32,378 nt of DNA. Source: Oceanivirga salmonicida. Its GTDB lineage: Bacteria > Fusobacteriota > Fusobacteriia > Fusobacteriales > Leptotrichiaceae. The notes beneath the pieces were generated by a model, which was not told the origin of the DNA, ran no database searches, and was given only the letters and a program-made list of their open reading frames with translations. Location: the NCBI RefSeq assembly GCF_001517915.1, contig NZ_LOQI01000014.1:1-32378 (forward strand), read 5' to 3'. A program made the translations under genes and the position numbers. This document shows, in pieces, positions 1 to 8,445 of this stretch (within the stretch, counting starts at the first letter, position 1; each line of letters opens with the position of its first letter).

Positions 1-179
1 TTATGTTTTTAGAAGATGAAGTATTTGATTTAGAAGAAATATCAGAAGTAGAAGTAGCTTCAATTAATTTTAACGAAAAGAAAGCAAAAGAAAAGAAAGA
101 AAAATATATTCCACCGAAAGACCACCCTTGGAGAAAGATTTTTTACAAAATATTTTTAGAATTAAGAAAGCAAAAATAA
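1..179 (+). CDS. 3' end of a truncated gene, possible transposase C-terminus
   Basis: An open frame enters from the left edge and stops at TAA 177-179, so only about the last 59 codons are visible. They are rich in Glu and Lys and end in a basic segment with the motif PPKDHPWR about 20 residues before the stop. From memory, a PPxxHPWR tail is typical of transposases of the ISNCY/IS1202 type. The repeats that follow (188-252) look like an element end, which supports that reading. No catalytic residues are in view, so the assignment is tentative; it could also be an ordinary charged cytosolic protein. Confidence 0.45.
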   Translation, partial: MFLEDEVFDLEEISEVEVASINFNEKKAKEKKEKYIPPKDHPWRKIFYKIFLELRKQK

Positions 180-187
180 CTAGAAAT

Positions 188-252
188 GAGCCACAAAAAG
201 TGGCTCAAAGCTGTGATTTTAAAAAATGGCTCAAATGATATGGAGTTTTACA
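188..252. mobile_element. Candidate right end of an insertion sequence
   Basis: A perfect 7-bp hairpin, GAGCCAC-AAAAA-GTGGCTC (188-206), lies 8 bp after the stop of the truncated gene. A third copy of TGGCTC sits at 227-232, and the block ends in GGAGTTTTACA at 252. Read on the other strand this terminus begins TGTAAAACTCC, which has the look of an IS terminal inverted repeat. The left end and any target duplication lie outside the window, so the boundary at 252 is inferred. The hairpin may also stop transcription leaving the element. Confidence 0.4.
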
Positions 253-283
253 ATTAATTAAGCAAAAAAAGATACAAAGCTTA

Positions 284-311
284 TAGACAATTTTCATGAT
301 CATGGTATAAT
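284..311 (+). promoter_or_regulatory. Promoter of the citrate operon
   Basis: TAGACA (284-289) and TATAAT (306-311) are separated by 16 bp. The -10 is preceded by TGG, giving an extended -10. The box lies 24 bp before the ribosome-binding site of citC (AGGAGA, 327-332) and only about 30 bp after the candidate IS end. It is the only good promoter seen before the citC-birA gene string. Confidence 0.7.
295..304. promoter_or_regulatory. Palindrome inside the citrate promoter spacer
   Basis: CATGATCATG is a perfect 10-bp palindrome lying wholly between the -35 and the -10 of the citC promoter. A repressor bound here would block the promoter. No regulator gene is adjacent, so the cognate protein is unknown. 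Confidence 0.35.
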
Positions 312-335
312 ATAGAAAAGTTTTTTAGGAGAAAT

Positions 336-1328
336 ATGTATATTCAAGAATTAGATAAAAATAATAAATATGAATTGGAACAGTTAAAATCATTTTTAAA
401 TACTTTAGATTTAGATTATGATATTTTTTGCGATTACACAATTTCATTACTTAATGATGATTATAAAATTATAGCTACAGTTTCGAAAGAGAAAAATATT
501 ATAAAATGTTTTGGTGTTGCTAAAGAATATCAAGGAGAAGGCTATGCCAATAAATTATTGACTATAATACATAATAAAATATTAGATGAAAATTATGATT
601 ATAAAATGGTTTTTACAAAATATGATAATAAACTTATATTTGAATCTATGGGATATACAAAAGTAGCTTTTACTGATGAAGTAATACTTTTAGAAAATGG
701 AAAAGAAAATATAGAACAATTTTTAGATAATGTTATAATAGAAAATAAAATTGATATTAGTAAAGATAGTGCTATGATAGTAATGAATTGCAATCCTTTT
801 ACTAATGGACATAGATATTTAATAGAAAATGCTAGTAAAGAATATAAGCAAGTTATAGTATTTGTATTAGAAGAAGATAAGTCTGAATTTCCATTTGAAA
901 TAAGGATTAAATTAGTTAAAGAAGGTGTTAAGGATTTAAAAAATGTTATAGTTATTCCTTCAGGAAGATATATAATATCATCTGCAACATTTCCTAGTTA
1001 TTTCATAAAAGAAAAAACTAAATTATTAAAAGAATATATTAAATTAGATTCAGAAATTATTATATCTAAATTTTGTAAAAAACTAAATATAATTTGTAGA
1101 TATTTAGGAAGTGAAGAATTATGTTCCGTTACGTCTAAATATAATGAGTATATAAAAGAGATTTTTCCTAAAAATGGGATTGAAGTAAAAATAATTCCAA
1201 GGAAAAAAATCAATGAAACGATTATTTCTGCTTCTTTAGTAAGAAAATTAATAAATGAAAATAAGATAGAAGAGTTAAGAGAATTAGTTCCTAAGACAAC
1301 ATTTGACTATATAAAAAAGGAGAGTTAA
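336..1328 (+). CDS. citC: [Citrate (pro-3S)-lyase] ligase (acetate:SH-citrate lyase ligase)
   Basis: CitC activates citrate lyase in the cytosol by acetylating the thiol of the prosthetic group on CitD, using acetate and ATP. The 330-residue length fits the family. The N-terminal third is a GNAT-like domain with the acetyl-CoA-loop-like motif QGEGYA at residues 66-71. The rest is a nucleotidyltransferase domain with the (S/T)xGH signature TNGH at 156-159 after MNCNPF. The ATG start follows AGGAGA at good spacing. It is the first gene of the citrate operon, and its TAA overlaps the next ATG by one base (TAATG), implying translational coupling. The assignment is firm from the motifs and the neighbouring citDEF. 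Confidence 0.93.
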   Translation: MYIQELDKNNKYELEQLKSFLNTLDLDYDIFCDYTISLLNDDYKIIATVSKEKNIIKCFGVAKEYQGEGYANKLLTIIHNKILDENYDYKMVFTKYDNKLIFESMGYTKVAFTDEVILLENGKENIEQFLDNVIIENKIDISKDSAMIVMNCNPFTNGHRYLIENASKEYKQVIVFVLEEDKSEFPFEIRIKLVKEGVKDLKNVIVIPSGRYIISSATFPSYFIKEKTKLLKEYIKLDSEIIISKFCKKLNIICRYLGSEELCSVTSKYNEYIKEIFPKNGIEVKIIPRKKINETIISASLVRKLINENKIEELRELVPKTTFDYIKKES

Positions 1329-2617
1329 TGACTTTAGAAAAATTTTTACAAGATAAGGAAAATAGAATTATATATCAATCTAAACTTATGAAAAAATATA
1401 ATAAAACTCTTTTTACTTTAAAATGTAATTTTCCTGGTGAAGAAAAAAATACTATTTTATCAAATAATATAGTTTTATTTTTTCATAAAGAAATAATGGA
1501 AACTTTAGGAAAAGAAATAATATATAGTGAAAAATATGTGAATTTAGAAGGAATAACCTATATTTATATATCTAATTTAGAAAAAAAAGAATTAAAAAAT
1601 ATAGCTGTTAGTTTAGAATCTGAGCATGAAATAGGTAGATTGGTAGATATTGATGTCTATGAAACTAGTATTAAGTCTATATCTAGAAAAGATTTAAATT
1701 TAGAAGCAAGAAAATGTTATGTTTGTTCAGAAATAGCAAAATATTGTTCCCGAAGTAAAAAACATAAATTAGAAGAATTAATTGAGCATATTGAGAATAA
1801 ATTTACTAATTTTTTTGCAAGATATGTGAGTAAAAAAGCATTAAAGGCAACTATATATGAATTAGTAACTTACCCCTCTTATGGGCTAGTGTCGCATGTA
1901 AATCAAGGCTCTCACAAAGATATGAATGTATATACTTTTATAGAAAGTAGTTTTGTTATAGAAGAAGCATTTTATCAAGTTGCAAAATTATCGTATTCAA
2001 GTTTAGATATTGATAAATGTTTTTTTAGAGCAAGGCAGATAGGTAAAAACATAGAGAGAAAAATGTTTTCTGTTACTAAAGGTATTAATACTCATAAAGG
2101 TTTAATTTTTCTTATGTTAATAGTTATAATAGCAATATCAAAAAGTTATTATTATTCTAAAGGAATAGATAGTTTAGAAGAGTATATAAAGATAATTTCT
2201 AAAGATATTTTAAATGATTTTAGAAATTTAGAAAAAAAAGAAAAATTAACAAATGGAGAAAAAATATATTTAAAACATGGCATAACAGGAGTTAGAGGAG
2301 AAGTATATAAGGGTTTATCTAGTTTATTTAGAATATTTATACCATATTATAAAAAACAGTTAAAAAAATATGATAAAAATAAAGCCAATTATTTAACCTT
2401 AATATACTTAATGTCAATAATTGATGACACTACTATAATAAACAGGCACAGTATGGAAATGTTGAATTTAGTAAAGAAAAAATCAAAAAATCTCCTAGAA
2501 ACAGAAGATTATTTTTTATTACATGAATTTGAAAAAGAGTGTATAAATAAAAATATTAGTCCGGGAGGCTCTGCAGACTTATTAGCAATAATTATTTTTA
2601 TAGAATCAATGTATTAA
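1328..2617 (+). CDS. citXG: CitX-CitG fusion: holo-citrate lyase synthase / triphosphoribosyl-dephospho-CoA synthase
   Basis: This 429-residue protein joins the two enzymes that make and attach the citrate lyase prosthetic group. Residues 1 to about 165 match CitX, which transfers phosphoribosyl-dephospho-CoA to a serine of CitD, with the motif GRLVDIDV near residue 103. From about 170 on it matches CitG, which makes the triphosphoribosyl-dephospho-CoA precursor from dephospho-CoA and ATP: YGLVSHVNQGSHKDM near 185-200, HGITGVRGE near 318 and SPGGSADLLA near the C-terminus. The combined length equals the sum of the separate proteins. CitXG fusions are known in some bacteria, so the fusion itself is not new. 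Both domains look complete. Confidence 0.87.
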   Translation: MTLEKFLQDKENRIIYQSKLMKKYNKTLFTLKCNFPGEEKNTILSNNIVLFFHKEIMETLGKEIIYSEKYVNLEGITYIYISNLEKKELKNIAVSLESEHEIGRLVDIDVYETSIKSISRKDLNLEARKCYVCSEIAKYCSRSKKHKLEELIEHIENKFTNFFARYVSKKALKATIYELVTYPSYGLVSHVNQGSHKDMNVYTFIESSFVIEEAFYQVAKLSYSSLDIDKCFFRARQIGKNIERKMFSVTKGINTHKGLIFLMLIVIIAISKSYYYSKGIDSLEEYIKIISKDILNDFRNLEKKEKLTNGEKIYLKHGITGVRGEVYKGLSSLFRIFIPYYKKQLKKYDKNKANYLTLIYLMSIIDDTTIINRHSMEMLNLVKKKSKNLLETEDYFLLHEFEKECINKNISPGGSADLLAIIIFIESMY

Positions 2618-2657
2618 TTAATAAATTAAATAAATAGAAAGAAAGGAGCTAAATAAT

Positions 2658-3998
2658 ATGAAAAAATTTTCAGATTTAGTAGACAGTCAAAAACGTAGTT
2701 GGGGAGGACTTAATTATAAAATATTTTTAGCTATGCTTGCAATAGTATTAATTATAGTTTATGTTCCATTTGGTGGAGAAAAATTAGGATTATTAAGACC
2801 TAACTTTATTAGTATATTTGTAATATTAGCAGTATTTGGTATATTCTTTGGTGAAATAGGAGATAGAATACCTATTTTCAAAGAATATGTAGGTGGGGGT
2901 ACTATTTTAGTATTCTTAGCAGCAGCAGTAGTTGGAACATATAAATTGGTACCAGAAGAATTATTAAAACATATAAAAGTTTTTTATAATAAACAACCTG
3001 TTAATTTTTTAGAAATATTTATACCAGTATTAATTTTTGGTTCAATATTATCAGTAAAAAGAAATACATTAATTAAATCAATAGTTGGTTATATACCTTT
3101 AATTTTAATTGGAGTATTAGGAGCTTCTTTAGGTGGAATAATAGTAGGATTATTGTTTGGAAAACAACCGATAGATATATTATTAAATTATGTATTACCT
3201 ATAATGGGTGGTGGAACTGGAGCTGGAGCTATTCCTATGTCTGAAATGTGGGCAGCAAAAACGGGGAGACCAGCTGGAGATTGGTTTGCATTTGCAATTT
3301 CTATACTTACCATAGCTAATATTATAGCAATAATATTAGGAGCATTACTAAAAAAATTAGGAGATATTAGAAGTGATTTAACTGGTAATGGTCAATTAGT
3401 AATTGAAGAAAAAAATCAAGAAGTTAAATCTGATGTTGAAGTTAAAGGAGAAATAGTTGACGTAGCAGTATCTTTATTTTTAACTGGAATATTAGCAATG
3501 GCAGGGCATGCATTAGCTGAATTATGGTCAACTCTTAATATAGGGTTTGATATACATAGATTGGCATTTTTAGTAATATTAGTAATATTATTAAATGTAT
3601 TTAATTTAGTTCCACCAAAATTAAAATCAGGAGCTAAAATATTACAAACATTTTTCTCAAAACATACTATATGGATACTTATGGCAGCGGTTGGTTTCGG
3701 GACAGACGTTCAAGAAATAATAAAAGCACTTACATTGTCTAATTTATTAATATCAATAGGTATAGTGTTTGGAGCTGTTTTAGCAATAATGTTATTAGCT
3801 AGAAAAATGAAGTTCTATCCTGTAGAAGCGGCTATAACAGCAGGATTATGTATGGCAAATAGAGGAGGTTCAGGAGATATAGCGGTATTAGGAGCTGCTG
3901 ATAGAATGGAATTAATTTCATTTGCACAAATTTCATCAAGAATTGGTGGAGCAATGATGTTAATTTTAGGATCAGTTTTATTTGGTATATTTGCATAA
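2658..3998 (+). CDS. citS: Citrate transporter of the 2-hydroxycarboxylate transporter family (CitS-type)
   Basis: A polytopic inner-membrane protein of 446 residues, the same length as Klebsiella CitS. It carries both glycine-rich re-entrant-loop signatures of the 2HCT family: GGGTGAGA at about 183-190 and NRGGSGD at 401-407. Arg402 and Arg428 (in SSRIGG) fall at the same positions as the two arginines reported to bind citrate in CitS. Several hydrophobic segments alternate with a charged cytoplasmic loop around residues 245-265. It follows AAAGGAG at 2641-2647. Given its neighbours it most likely imports citrate, probably with sodium. Malate transporters of the MaeN or CimH type are close relatives and cannot be fully excluded. 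Confidence 0.88.
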   Translation: MKKFSDLVDSQKRSWGGLNYKIFLAMLAIVLIIVYVPFGGEKLGLLRPNFISIFVILAVFGIFFGEIGDRIPIFKEYVGGGTILVFLAAAVVGTYKLVPEELLKHIKVFYNKQPVNFLEIFIPVLIFGSILSVKRNTLIKSIVGYIPLILIGVLGASLGGIIVGLLFGKQPIDILLNYVLPIMGGGTGAGAIPMSEMWAAKTGRPAGDWFAFAISILTIANIIAIILGALLKKLGDIRSDLTGNGQLVIEEKNQEVKSDVEVKGEIVDVAVSLFLTGILAMAGHALAELWSTLNIGFDIHRLAFLVILVILLNVFNLVPPKLKSGAKILQTFFSKHTIWILMAAVGFGTDVQEIIKALTLSNLLISIGIVFGAVLAIMLLARKMKFYPVEAAITAGLCMANRGGSGDIAVLGAADRMELISFAQISSRIGGAMMLILGSVLFGIFA

Positions 3999-4017
3999 TA
4001 ATTAGAAAGGGAATTAA

Positions 4018-5397
4018 TTGAAAGTTAAAATAACGGAAACTGTATTAAGAGATGGACAACAGTCATTAATAGCAACTAGATTAACAACGTCAGATATGTT
4101 AGAAATATTAGAATCTATGGATAAAATAGGCTACCATGCTTTAGAAGTTTGGGGAGGGGCTACATACGATTCTTGCATTAGATATTTAGGTGAAGATCCT
4201 TGGGAACGTCTAAGAGAAATAAAAAAAAGAGTTAAGAATACTAAATTACAAATGCTTTTAAGAGGCCAAAATTTATTGGGGTATAGACATTATTCTGATG
4301 ATATAGTTGATAAATTTATAAAAAAAGCAGTAGAAAATGGAATTGATATTATAAGAATTTTTGATGCTTTAAATGATGTTAGAAATATAAAAAAAGCATG
4401 TGAAAGTACAAAGAAGTACGGTGCACATGCTCAGTTAGCAATTTGTTATACAATAAGTCCTGTTCATACTATAGAATATTATAAAAATTTAGCTAAAGAA
4501 ATGCAGGATATGGGGGCTGATTCTATAGTTATAAAAGATATGTCTGGAATATTATTACCATATGTAGCATTTGAATTAGTTACAGAATTGAAAAAAGTAT
4601 TAAATATACCTTTAGAAATTCATGCTCATTCAACTGCAGGTATGGCATATATGACTAACTTAAAATGTATAGAAGCAGGAATAGATATAGTTGACACAGC
4701 TATATCTCCATTTTCTGGTGGAACATCTCAAATAGCTACAGAATCATTAATTATGACCTTAAAAGGAACAGAGTATGATACAAATTTAGATTTAGATAAA
4801 TTAAAAGAGATATCAGAATATTTTAAAGCTGTAAGAAAAACTTATATAGAGACAAATGTTTTAAATTTACAGGCTTTATTTACAGAACCTAATATAGTTA
4901 AATATCAATTACCTGGTGGTATGTTATCAAATATGCTATCACAATTGAAAGCACAAAATGCTGAACATAGATATGAAGATGTATTAAAAGAAATAGAAAG
5001 AGTTAGAAAAGATTTAGGATACCCACCTTTGGTTACTCCACTTAGTCAAATGGTAGGAACTCAGGCAGTATTCAATGTTTTAACAGGAATAAGATATAAG
5101 GTAATACCAAAAGAAATTAAAGATTATGTAAGAGGTCTTTATGGAAAAACTCCTGTGAAAATATCAGAAGATATTCAAAAACTTATAATAGGTGATGAAG
5201 AAGTTTATGATGGAAGACCGGCAGATTTAATAACTGAAAAATTTGAAGATATAAAAGAGGAAATATCTATTTTAGCTAAAAGTGATGAAGATGTATTAAC
5301 TTATGCTTTATTTCCACAAATTGCTAAAGATTTTTTGAAAAAGAAATATGAAAAAAAAGAAGATAAAATAATTAAAAATATAAATGTAATATTTTAG
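4018..5397 (+). CDS. oadA: Oxaloacetate decarboxylase alpha subunit, carboxyltransferase only
   Basis: Transfers the carboxyl group of oxaloacetate, the product of citrate lyase, to biotin. The TIM-barrel motifs are intact: RDGQQS with Asp12, KDMSG with Lys173, and HAHSTAG with His202 and His204. These four residues sit at a constant offset of five from the reported metal ligands of the Vibrio OAD alpha subunit (D17, K178, H207, H209). The protein ends at 459 residues and lacks the C-terminal biotinyl domain of classical OadA; that domain is a separate gene at 5746. The start is TTG at 4018, chosen because it follows AAAGGG closely and gives the family N-terminus (M)KVKITETVLRD. Cytosolic, bound to the membrane subunits. 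Confidence 0.92.
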   Translation: MKVKITETVLRDGQQSLIATRLTTSDMLEILESMDKIGYHALEVWGGATYDSCIRYLGEDPWERLREIKKRVKNTKLQMLLRGQNLLGYRHYSDDIVDKFIKKAVENGIDIIRIFDALNDVRNIKKACESTKKYGAHAQLAICYTISPVHTIEYYKNLAKEMQDMGADSIVIKDMSGILLPYVAFELVTELKKVLNIPLEIHAHSTAGMAYMTNLKCIEAGIDIVDTAISPFSGGTSQIATESLIMTLKGTEYDTNLDLDKLKEISEYFKAVRKTYIETNVLNLQALFTEPNIVKYQLPGGMLSNMLSQLKAQNAEHRYEDVLKEIERVRKDLGYPPLVTPLSQMVGTQAVFNVLTGIRYKVIPKEIKDYVRGLYGKTPVKISEDIQKLIIGDEEVYDGRPADLITEKFEDIKEEISILAKSDEDVLTYALFPQIAKDFLKKKYEKKEDKIIKNINVIF

Positions 5398-5409
5398 AAA
5401 GGGAGTTAT

Positions 5410-5730
5410 ATGAAAAGTATAATATATGGATCAAATCATGTAGGAATTATAGATTCAATATATGTAACTATAGTGAGTATAATTTTAGTTTTTTCAATAT
5501 TAATATTAATTTCATTGATACTTTATCTTTTTAAATATATACCAAAGGAAAAAGTAGAAAATAAAGTTATAAAAAATGTAAAAAAAGATTTTGAAAGTGA
5601 TAAAAAATTTTCTATAGAGGATATAAAAAGTGAAATTGAATTAGTAGCATTACTTGTTGCAGTTATAGAACAATCTAATGATATGGATAATTCTAATATT
5701 AAAATACGATCAATAAGAGAAATCAACTAG
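5410..5730 (+). CDS. oadG: Small membrane subunit of the decarboxylase pump (gamma-like)
   Basis: A 106-residue protein with one long hydrophobic helix at about residues 17-41 followed by KYIPKEK and a charged cytoplasmic tail. Size, topology and its place between oadA and the biotin carrier fit the OadG/gamma subunit, which anchors and assembles the decarboxylase on the membrane. OadG proteins diverge strongly, so the call rests mainly on context and topology. It starts 12 bp after oadA with AAAGGGAG upstream. Confidence 0.7.
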   Translation: MKSIIYGSNHVGIIDSIYVTIVSIILVFSILILISLILYLFKYIPKEKVENKVIKNVKKDFESDKKFSIEDIKSEIELVALLVAVIEQSNDMDNSNIKIRSIREIN

Positions 5731-5745
5731 ATAAAGGAGGCCTAG

Positions 5746-6090
5746 ATGATAAAAGTATATAAAATAAAAATAGCGGATAAAACCTATGAAGTTGAAGTTG
5801 AGTCTATAACTGAAAAAGAAGGAAATATAGAAACTTCTAAAAAAGATATGAAAAAATCATTAGATACAAGCGATGCAAAAATAATGGTTGAAGCTCCTAT
5901 GCAAGGGGTGGTTTTAGATATATTAGTTAATAATGGAACTAAAGTAAATAAAGGCGATACTTTAATAATTTTAGAGGCTATGAAAATGGAAAATCAAATA
6001 GTTGCACCTGAAGATGGAGTTGTAAGCAATATAGTAATTTCTAAAGGTGATACAGTAGATTTAGGAAAAGTAATGTTAACTTTATCTTAA
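5746..6090 (+). CDS. Biotin carboxyl carrier subunit of oxaloacetate decarboxylase
   Basis: A 114-residue biotinyl-domain protein. Residues about 45-114 form the lipoyl/biotinyl fold, with the canonical site EAMKMEN and biotin-accepting Lys80. The usual flanking motifs are present: EAPMQGVV at the start and a hydrophobic beta strand at the end. The N-terminal part is a short charged segment, without the long Ala/Pro-rich linker often seen in related carriers. It carries CO2 from OadA to OadB. Having the carrier as its own gene resembles glutaconyl-CoA and methylmalonyl-CoA decarboxylases. A biotin ligase at the end of the same operon would modify it. Confidence 0.92.
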   Translation: MIKVYKIKIADKTYEVEVESITEKEGNIETSKKDMKKSLDTSDAKIMVEAPMQGVVLDILVNNGTKVNKGDTLIILEAMKMENQIVAPEDGVVSNIVISKGDTVDLGKVMLTLS

Positions 6091-6104
6091 AGAGAGGAGA
6101 AATT

Positions 6105-7223
6105 ATGGAATTATTAACGACTCTTTACTTGACTACGGGATTAGCAATTATTAGTTATGGACAAATCATAATGATTTTTATAGCTTTATTCTTAATGTAT
6201 TTAGCCATAAAAAAACAATATGAGCCATATTTATTATTACCAATTTCTTTTGGTATGTTACTGGCTAATTTACCAGGTATACCTAATGAAGGTTTAATGG
6301 ATAAAGGAGGATTACTATATTATCTTTACCAAGGGGTTAAATTAGGAATATATCCACCTATGATATTTTTAGCAATAGGATCTATAACAGATTTTGGACC
6401 ATTAATAGCCAATCCAAAAAGTTTATTATTAGGTGCAGCGGCACAATTTGGAATATTTGCTTCATTTATAGGATCAATATTATTAAGTTTATCTGGAAGA
6501 GAAGCAGCGGCTATAGGAATAATAGGGGGTGCTGATGGGCCAACAGCTATATATTTAACTTCAAAATTAGCACCACATTTATTAGGGCCAATAGCAGTAG
6601 CAGCATATTCATATATGGCTTTAGTACCTGTTATACAGCCTCCAATAATTAGATTCTTAACAACAGAAGAAGAAAGAAAAATAAAAATGGTACAATTAAG
6701 GGAAGTAAGCAAAAAAGAAAAAATTTTATTTCCTATAGTTGTTTCAATAATAACAATATTATTAATTCCTTCATCAGCACCATTATTAGGAATGCTTATG
6801 TTAGGTAATTTATTAAAAGAATCAGGTGTAGTTCCTAATTTAGTGGAACATGCTAAAGGAGCAATGTTATATATTATAACAATATGTTTAGGAGTAACTG
6901 TAGGAGCAACAACTAATGCAGAAACCTTTTTAAATATTTCAACTATAAAGATAATAGCACTAGGATTATTTGCTTTTTCTTTTGGAACAGCAAGTGGAGT
7001 TTTATTTGGAAAATTAATGTGTAAATTAAGTAAAGGTAAAATAAATCCTATGATAGGAGCTGCTGGAGTTTCTGCTGTACCAATGGCAGCAAGAGTAGTT
7101 CAAAAAATTGGACAAGAAGAAAATCCAAGTAATTTTTTACTTATGCATGCTATGGGACCAAATGTTGCAGGTGTTATAGGATCTGCGGTTGCAGCTGGAA
7201 TATTACTAATAATATTTAAATAA
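6105..7223 (+). CDS. oadB: Sodium-pumping decarboxylase beta subunit
   Basis: An integral membrane protein of 372 residues that decarboxylates carboxybiotin and exports sodium ions. It has about nine hydrophobic segments, the conserved [10 protein letters not shown] stretch with Asp144 (counterpart of the essential aspartate of Klebsiella OadB), the segment [14 protein letters not shown], and the near-invariant C-terminal block [20 protein letters not shown] with the functional serine. It is slightly shorter than enteric OadB (about 430) and close to the GcdB/MmdB type. The gene partners and the citrate lyase genes make oxaloacetate the likely substrate. Confidence 0.92.
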   Translation: MELLTTLYLTTGLAIISYGQIIMIFIALFLMYLAIKKQYEPYLLLPISFGMLLANLPGIPNEGLMDKGGLLYYLYQGVKLGIYPPMIFLAIGSITDFGPLIANPKSLLLGAAAQFGIFASFIGSILLSLSGREAAAIGIIGGADGPTAIYLTSKLAPHLLGPIAVAAYSYMALVPVIQPPIIRFLTTEEERKIKMVQLREVSKKEKILFPIVVSIITILLIPSSAPLLGMLMLGNLLKESGVVPNLVEHAKGAMLYIITICLGVTVGATTNAETFLNISTIKIIALGLFAFSFGTASGVLFGKLMCKLSKGKINPMIGAAGVSAVPMAARVVQKIGQEENPSNFLLMHAMGPNVAGVIGSAVAAGILLIIFK

Positions 7224-7241
7224 TTTAGGAAAGAGGAAAAC

Positions 7242-7529
7242 ATGGAATTGAAAATAAAAGCATATGCAGGAACTTTAGAATCAAGTGATATCTATATTAT
7301 TGCTGAACCTAATAATGTTAAAGAAATAGAAATAGATTTAAAAAGTTCAGTATTTGATCAATTTAGCGAAAAAATAAAAGAAGTTGTTTTAGACGTATTA
7401 AAAGAAATGGAAGTAGATTCAGCTAAATTAACTATAGATGATAGAGGGGCTTTAGATGCAGTAATAAAAGCTAGAATGCAAGCTGTTATTATGAGATCAG
7501 CACAATGTAAAAAATTCAAATGGAACTAA
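7242..7529 (+). CDS. citD: Citrate lyase gamma subunit (acyl carrier protein)
   Basis: A 95-residue acyl carrier. Ser14 in AGTLESSD is the expected attachment site for the phosphoribosyl-dephospho-CoA group made by the CitXG protein. Length and the motif DDRGALDAVIKARM near residues 66-79 are characteristic. It starts 18 bp after oadB and precedes citE by 13 bp. It presents acetyl and citryl thioesters to CitF and CitE in the cytosol. Confidence 0.95.
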   Translation: MELKIKAYAGTLESSDIYIIAEPNNVKEIEIDLKSSVFDQFSEKIKEVVLDVLKEMEVDSAKLTIDDRGALDAVIKARMQAVIMRSAQCKKFKWN

Positions 7530-7542
7530 TAAGGAGAAAAAT

Positions 7543-8445
7543 ATGAAATTAAGAAGATCAATGTTATTTGTTCCAGGAGATAAACCAGGAACTATAAGAG
7601 ATGCGTATATATATAGACCAGATTCAGTAATGTTTGATTTAGAGGATGCAATAGCAATTACTGAAAAAGATTCTGCGAGATTTTTATTATATAATATGGT
7701 AAAAGAATTAAAACCTTTATATGAAGAATATGGAGTGGAAACAGTAGTAAGAATAAATAGTTTAGATACTGAATTTGGTGTAGAAGATTTAGAAGCAATG
7801 GTAAGAGCAGGTATAGATGCAATTAGAATACCTAAAACAGATACAGCACAAGATGTAATAGAAGTTGAAAAACACATTGAAAGAATAGAAAAAGAAGCAG
7901 GTATAGAAGTAGGAAAAACTAAGATAGTTGTAGCAATTGAAAGTCCACTAGGGGCTTTAAATGCACTTGAAATAGCAAGATCATCAAAAAGATTAATAGG
8001 TTTAGCCATAGGTGGAGAGGATTATGTAACTAATCTAAAAACTACTAAGTCAGAAGATGGTGTTGAATTATTCATGGGAAGAGCAATGGTAGTTATGGCA
8101 GCAAGATCTGCTGGTATAGATGCTTTTGATTCTGTTTATTCAAATATAAAAAATGATGAAGGATTTATAAAAGAAGCAACTATGATTAAACAAATGGGAT
8201 TCTCAGGAAAATCATTAATACATCCAAAACAAATAGAATTGTTACATAAAGTATATACACCAAATGAAAAAGATTTACAAAAATCTATAAGAATAATAAA
8301 AGCGACTAAAAAAGCGTTAGCTGAAGGTAAAGGTGTAATTACAGTAGATGGAAGAATGGTTGATAAACCTATAATAGAAAGAGCCCAAAATGTTATAGCT
8401 CTTGCTAAGACTGCAGGAATTTATAAGGAGGATGATGAGAAATGA
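7543..8445 (+). CDS. citE: Citrate lyase beta subunit (citryl-ACP lyase)
   Basis: CitE cleaves citryl-ACP to acetyl-ACP and oxaloacetate. The 300-residue sequence shows the family blocks MLFVPGDKPG at the N-terminus, DLEDA at 32-36, RIPKTD near 94, and the Mg-binding IGGEDYVTNL region with Glu159 and Asp160. KSLIHPKQIE near the C-terminus is also diagnostic. RBS AAGGAG lies just upstream. Its stop overlaps the citF start by four bases (ATGA). Confidence 0.96.
   Translation: MKLRRSMLFVPGDKPGTIRDAYIYRPDSVMFDLEDAIAITEKDSARFLLYNMVKELKPLYEEYGVETVVRINSLDTEFGVEDLEAMVRAGIDAIRIPKTDTAQDVIEVEKHIERIEKEAGIEVGKTKIVVAIESPLGALNALEIARSSKRLIGLAIGGEDYVTNLKTTKSEDGVELFMGRAMVVMAARSAGIDAFDSVYSNIKNDEGFIKEATMIKQMGFSGKSLIHPKQIELLHKVYTPNEKDLQKSIRIIKATKKALAEGKGVITVDGRMVDKPIIERAQNVIALAKTAGIYKEDDEK

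Noticed and set aside
6326-6712. Long minus-strand open frame opposite oadB
   Set aside because: It lies wholly inside a well-supported membrane-protein gene in a codon-biased region, has no ribosome-binding site and no family resemblance. Similar antisense frames at 7497-8009, 18951-19286, 19383-19703 and 27734-28135 were rejected for the same reason.
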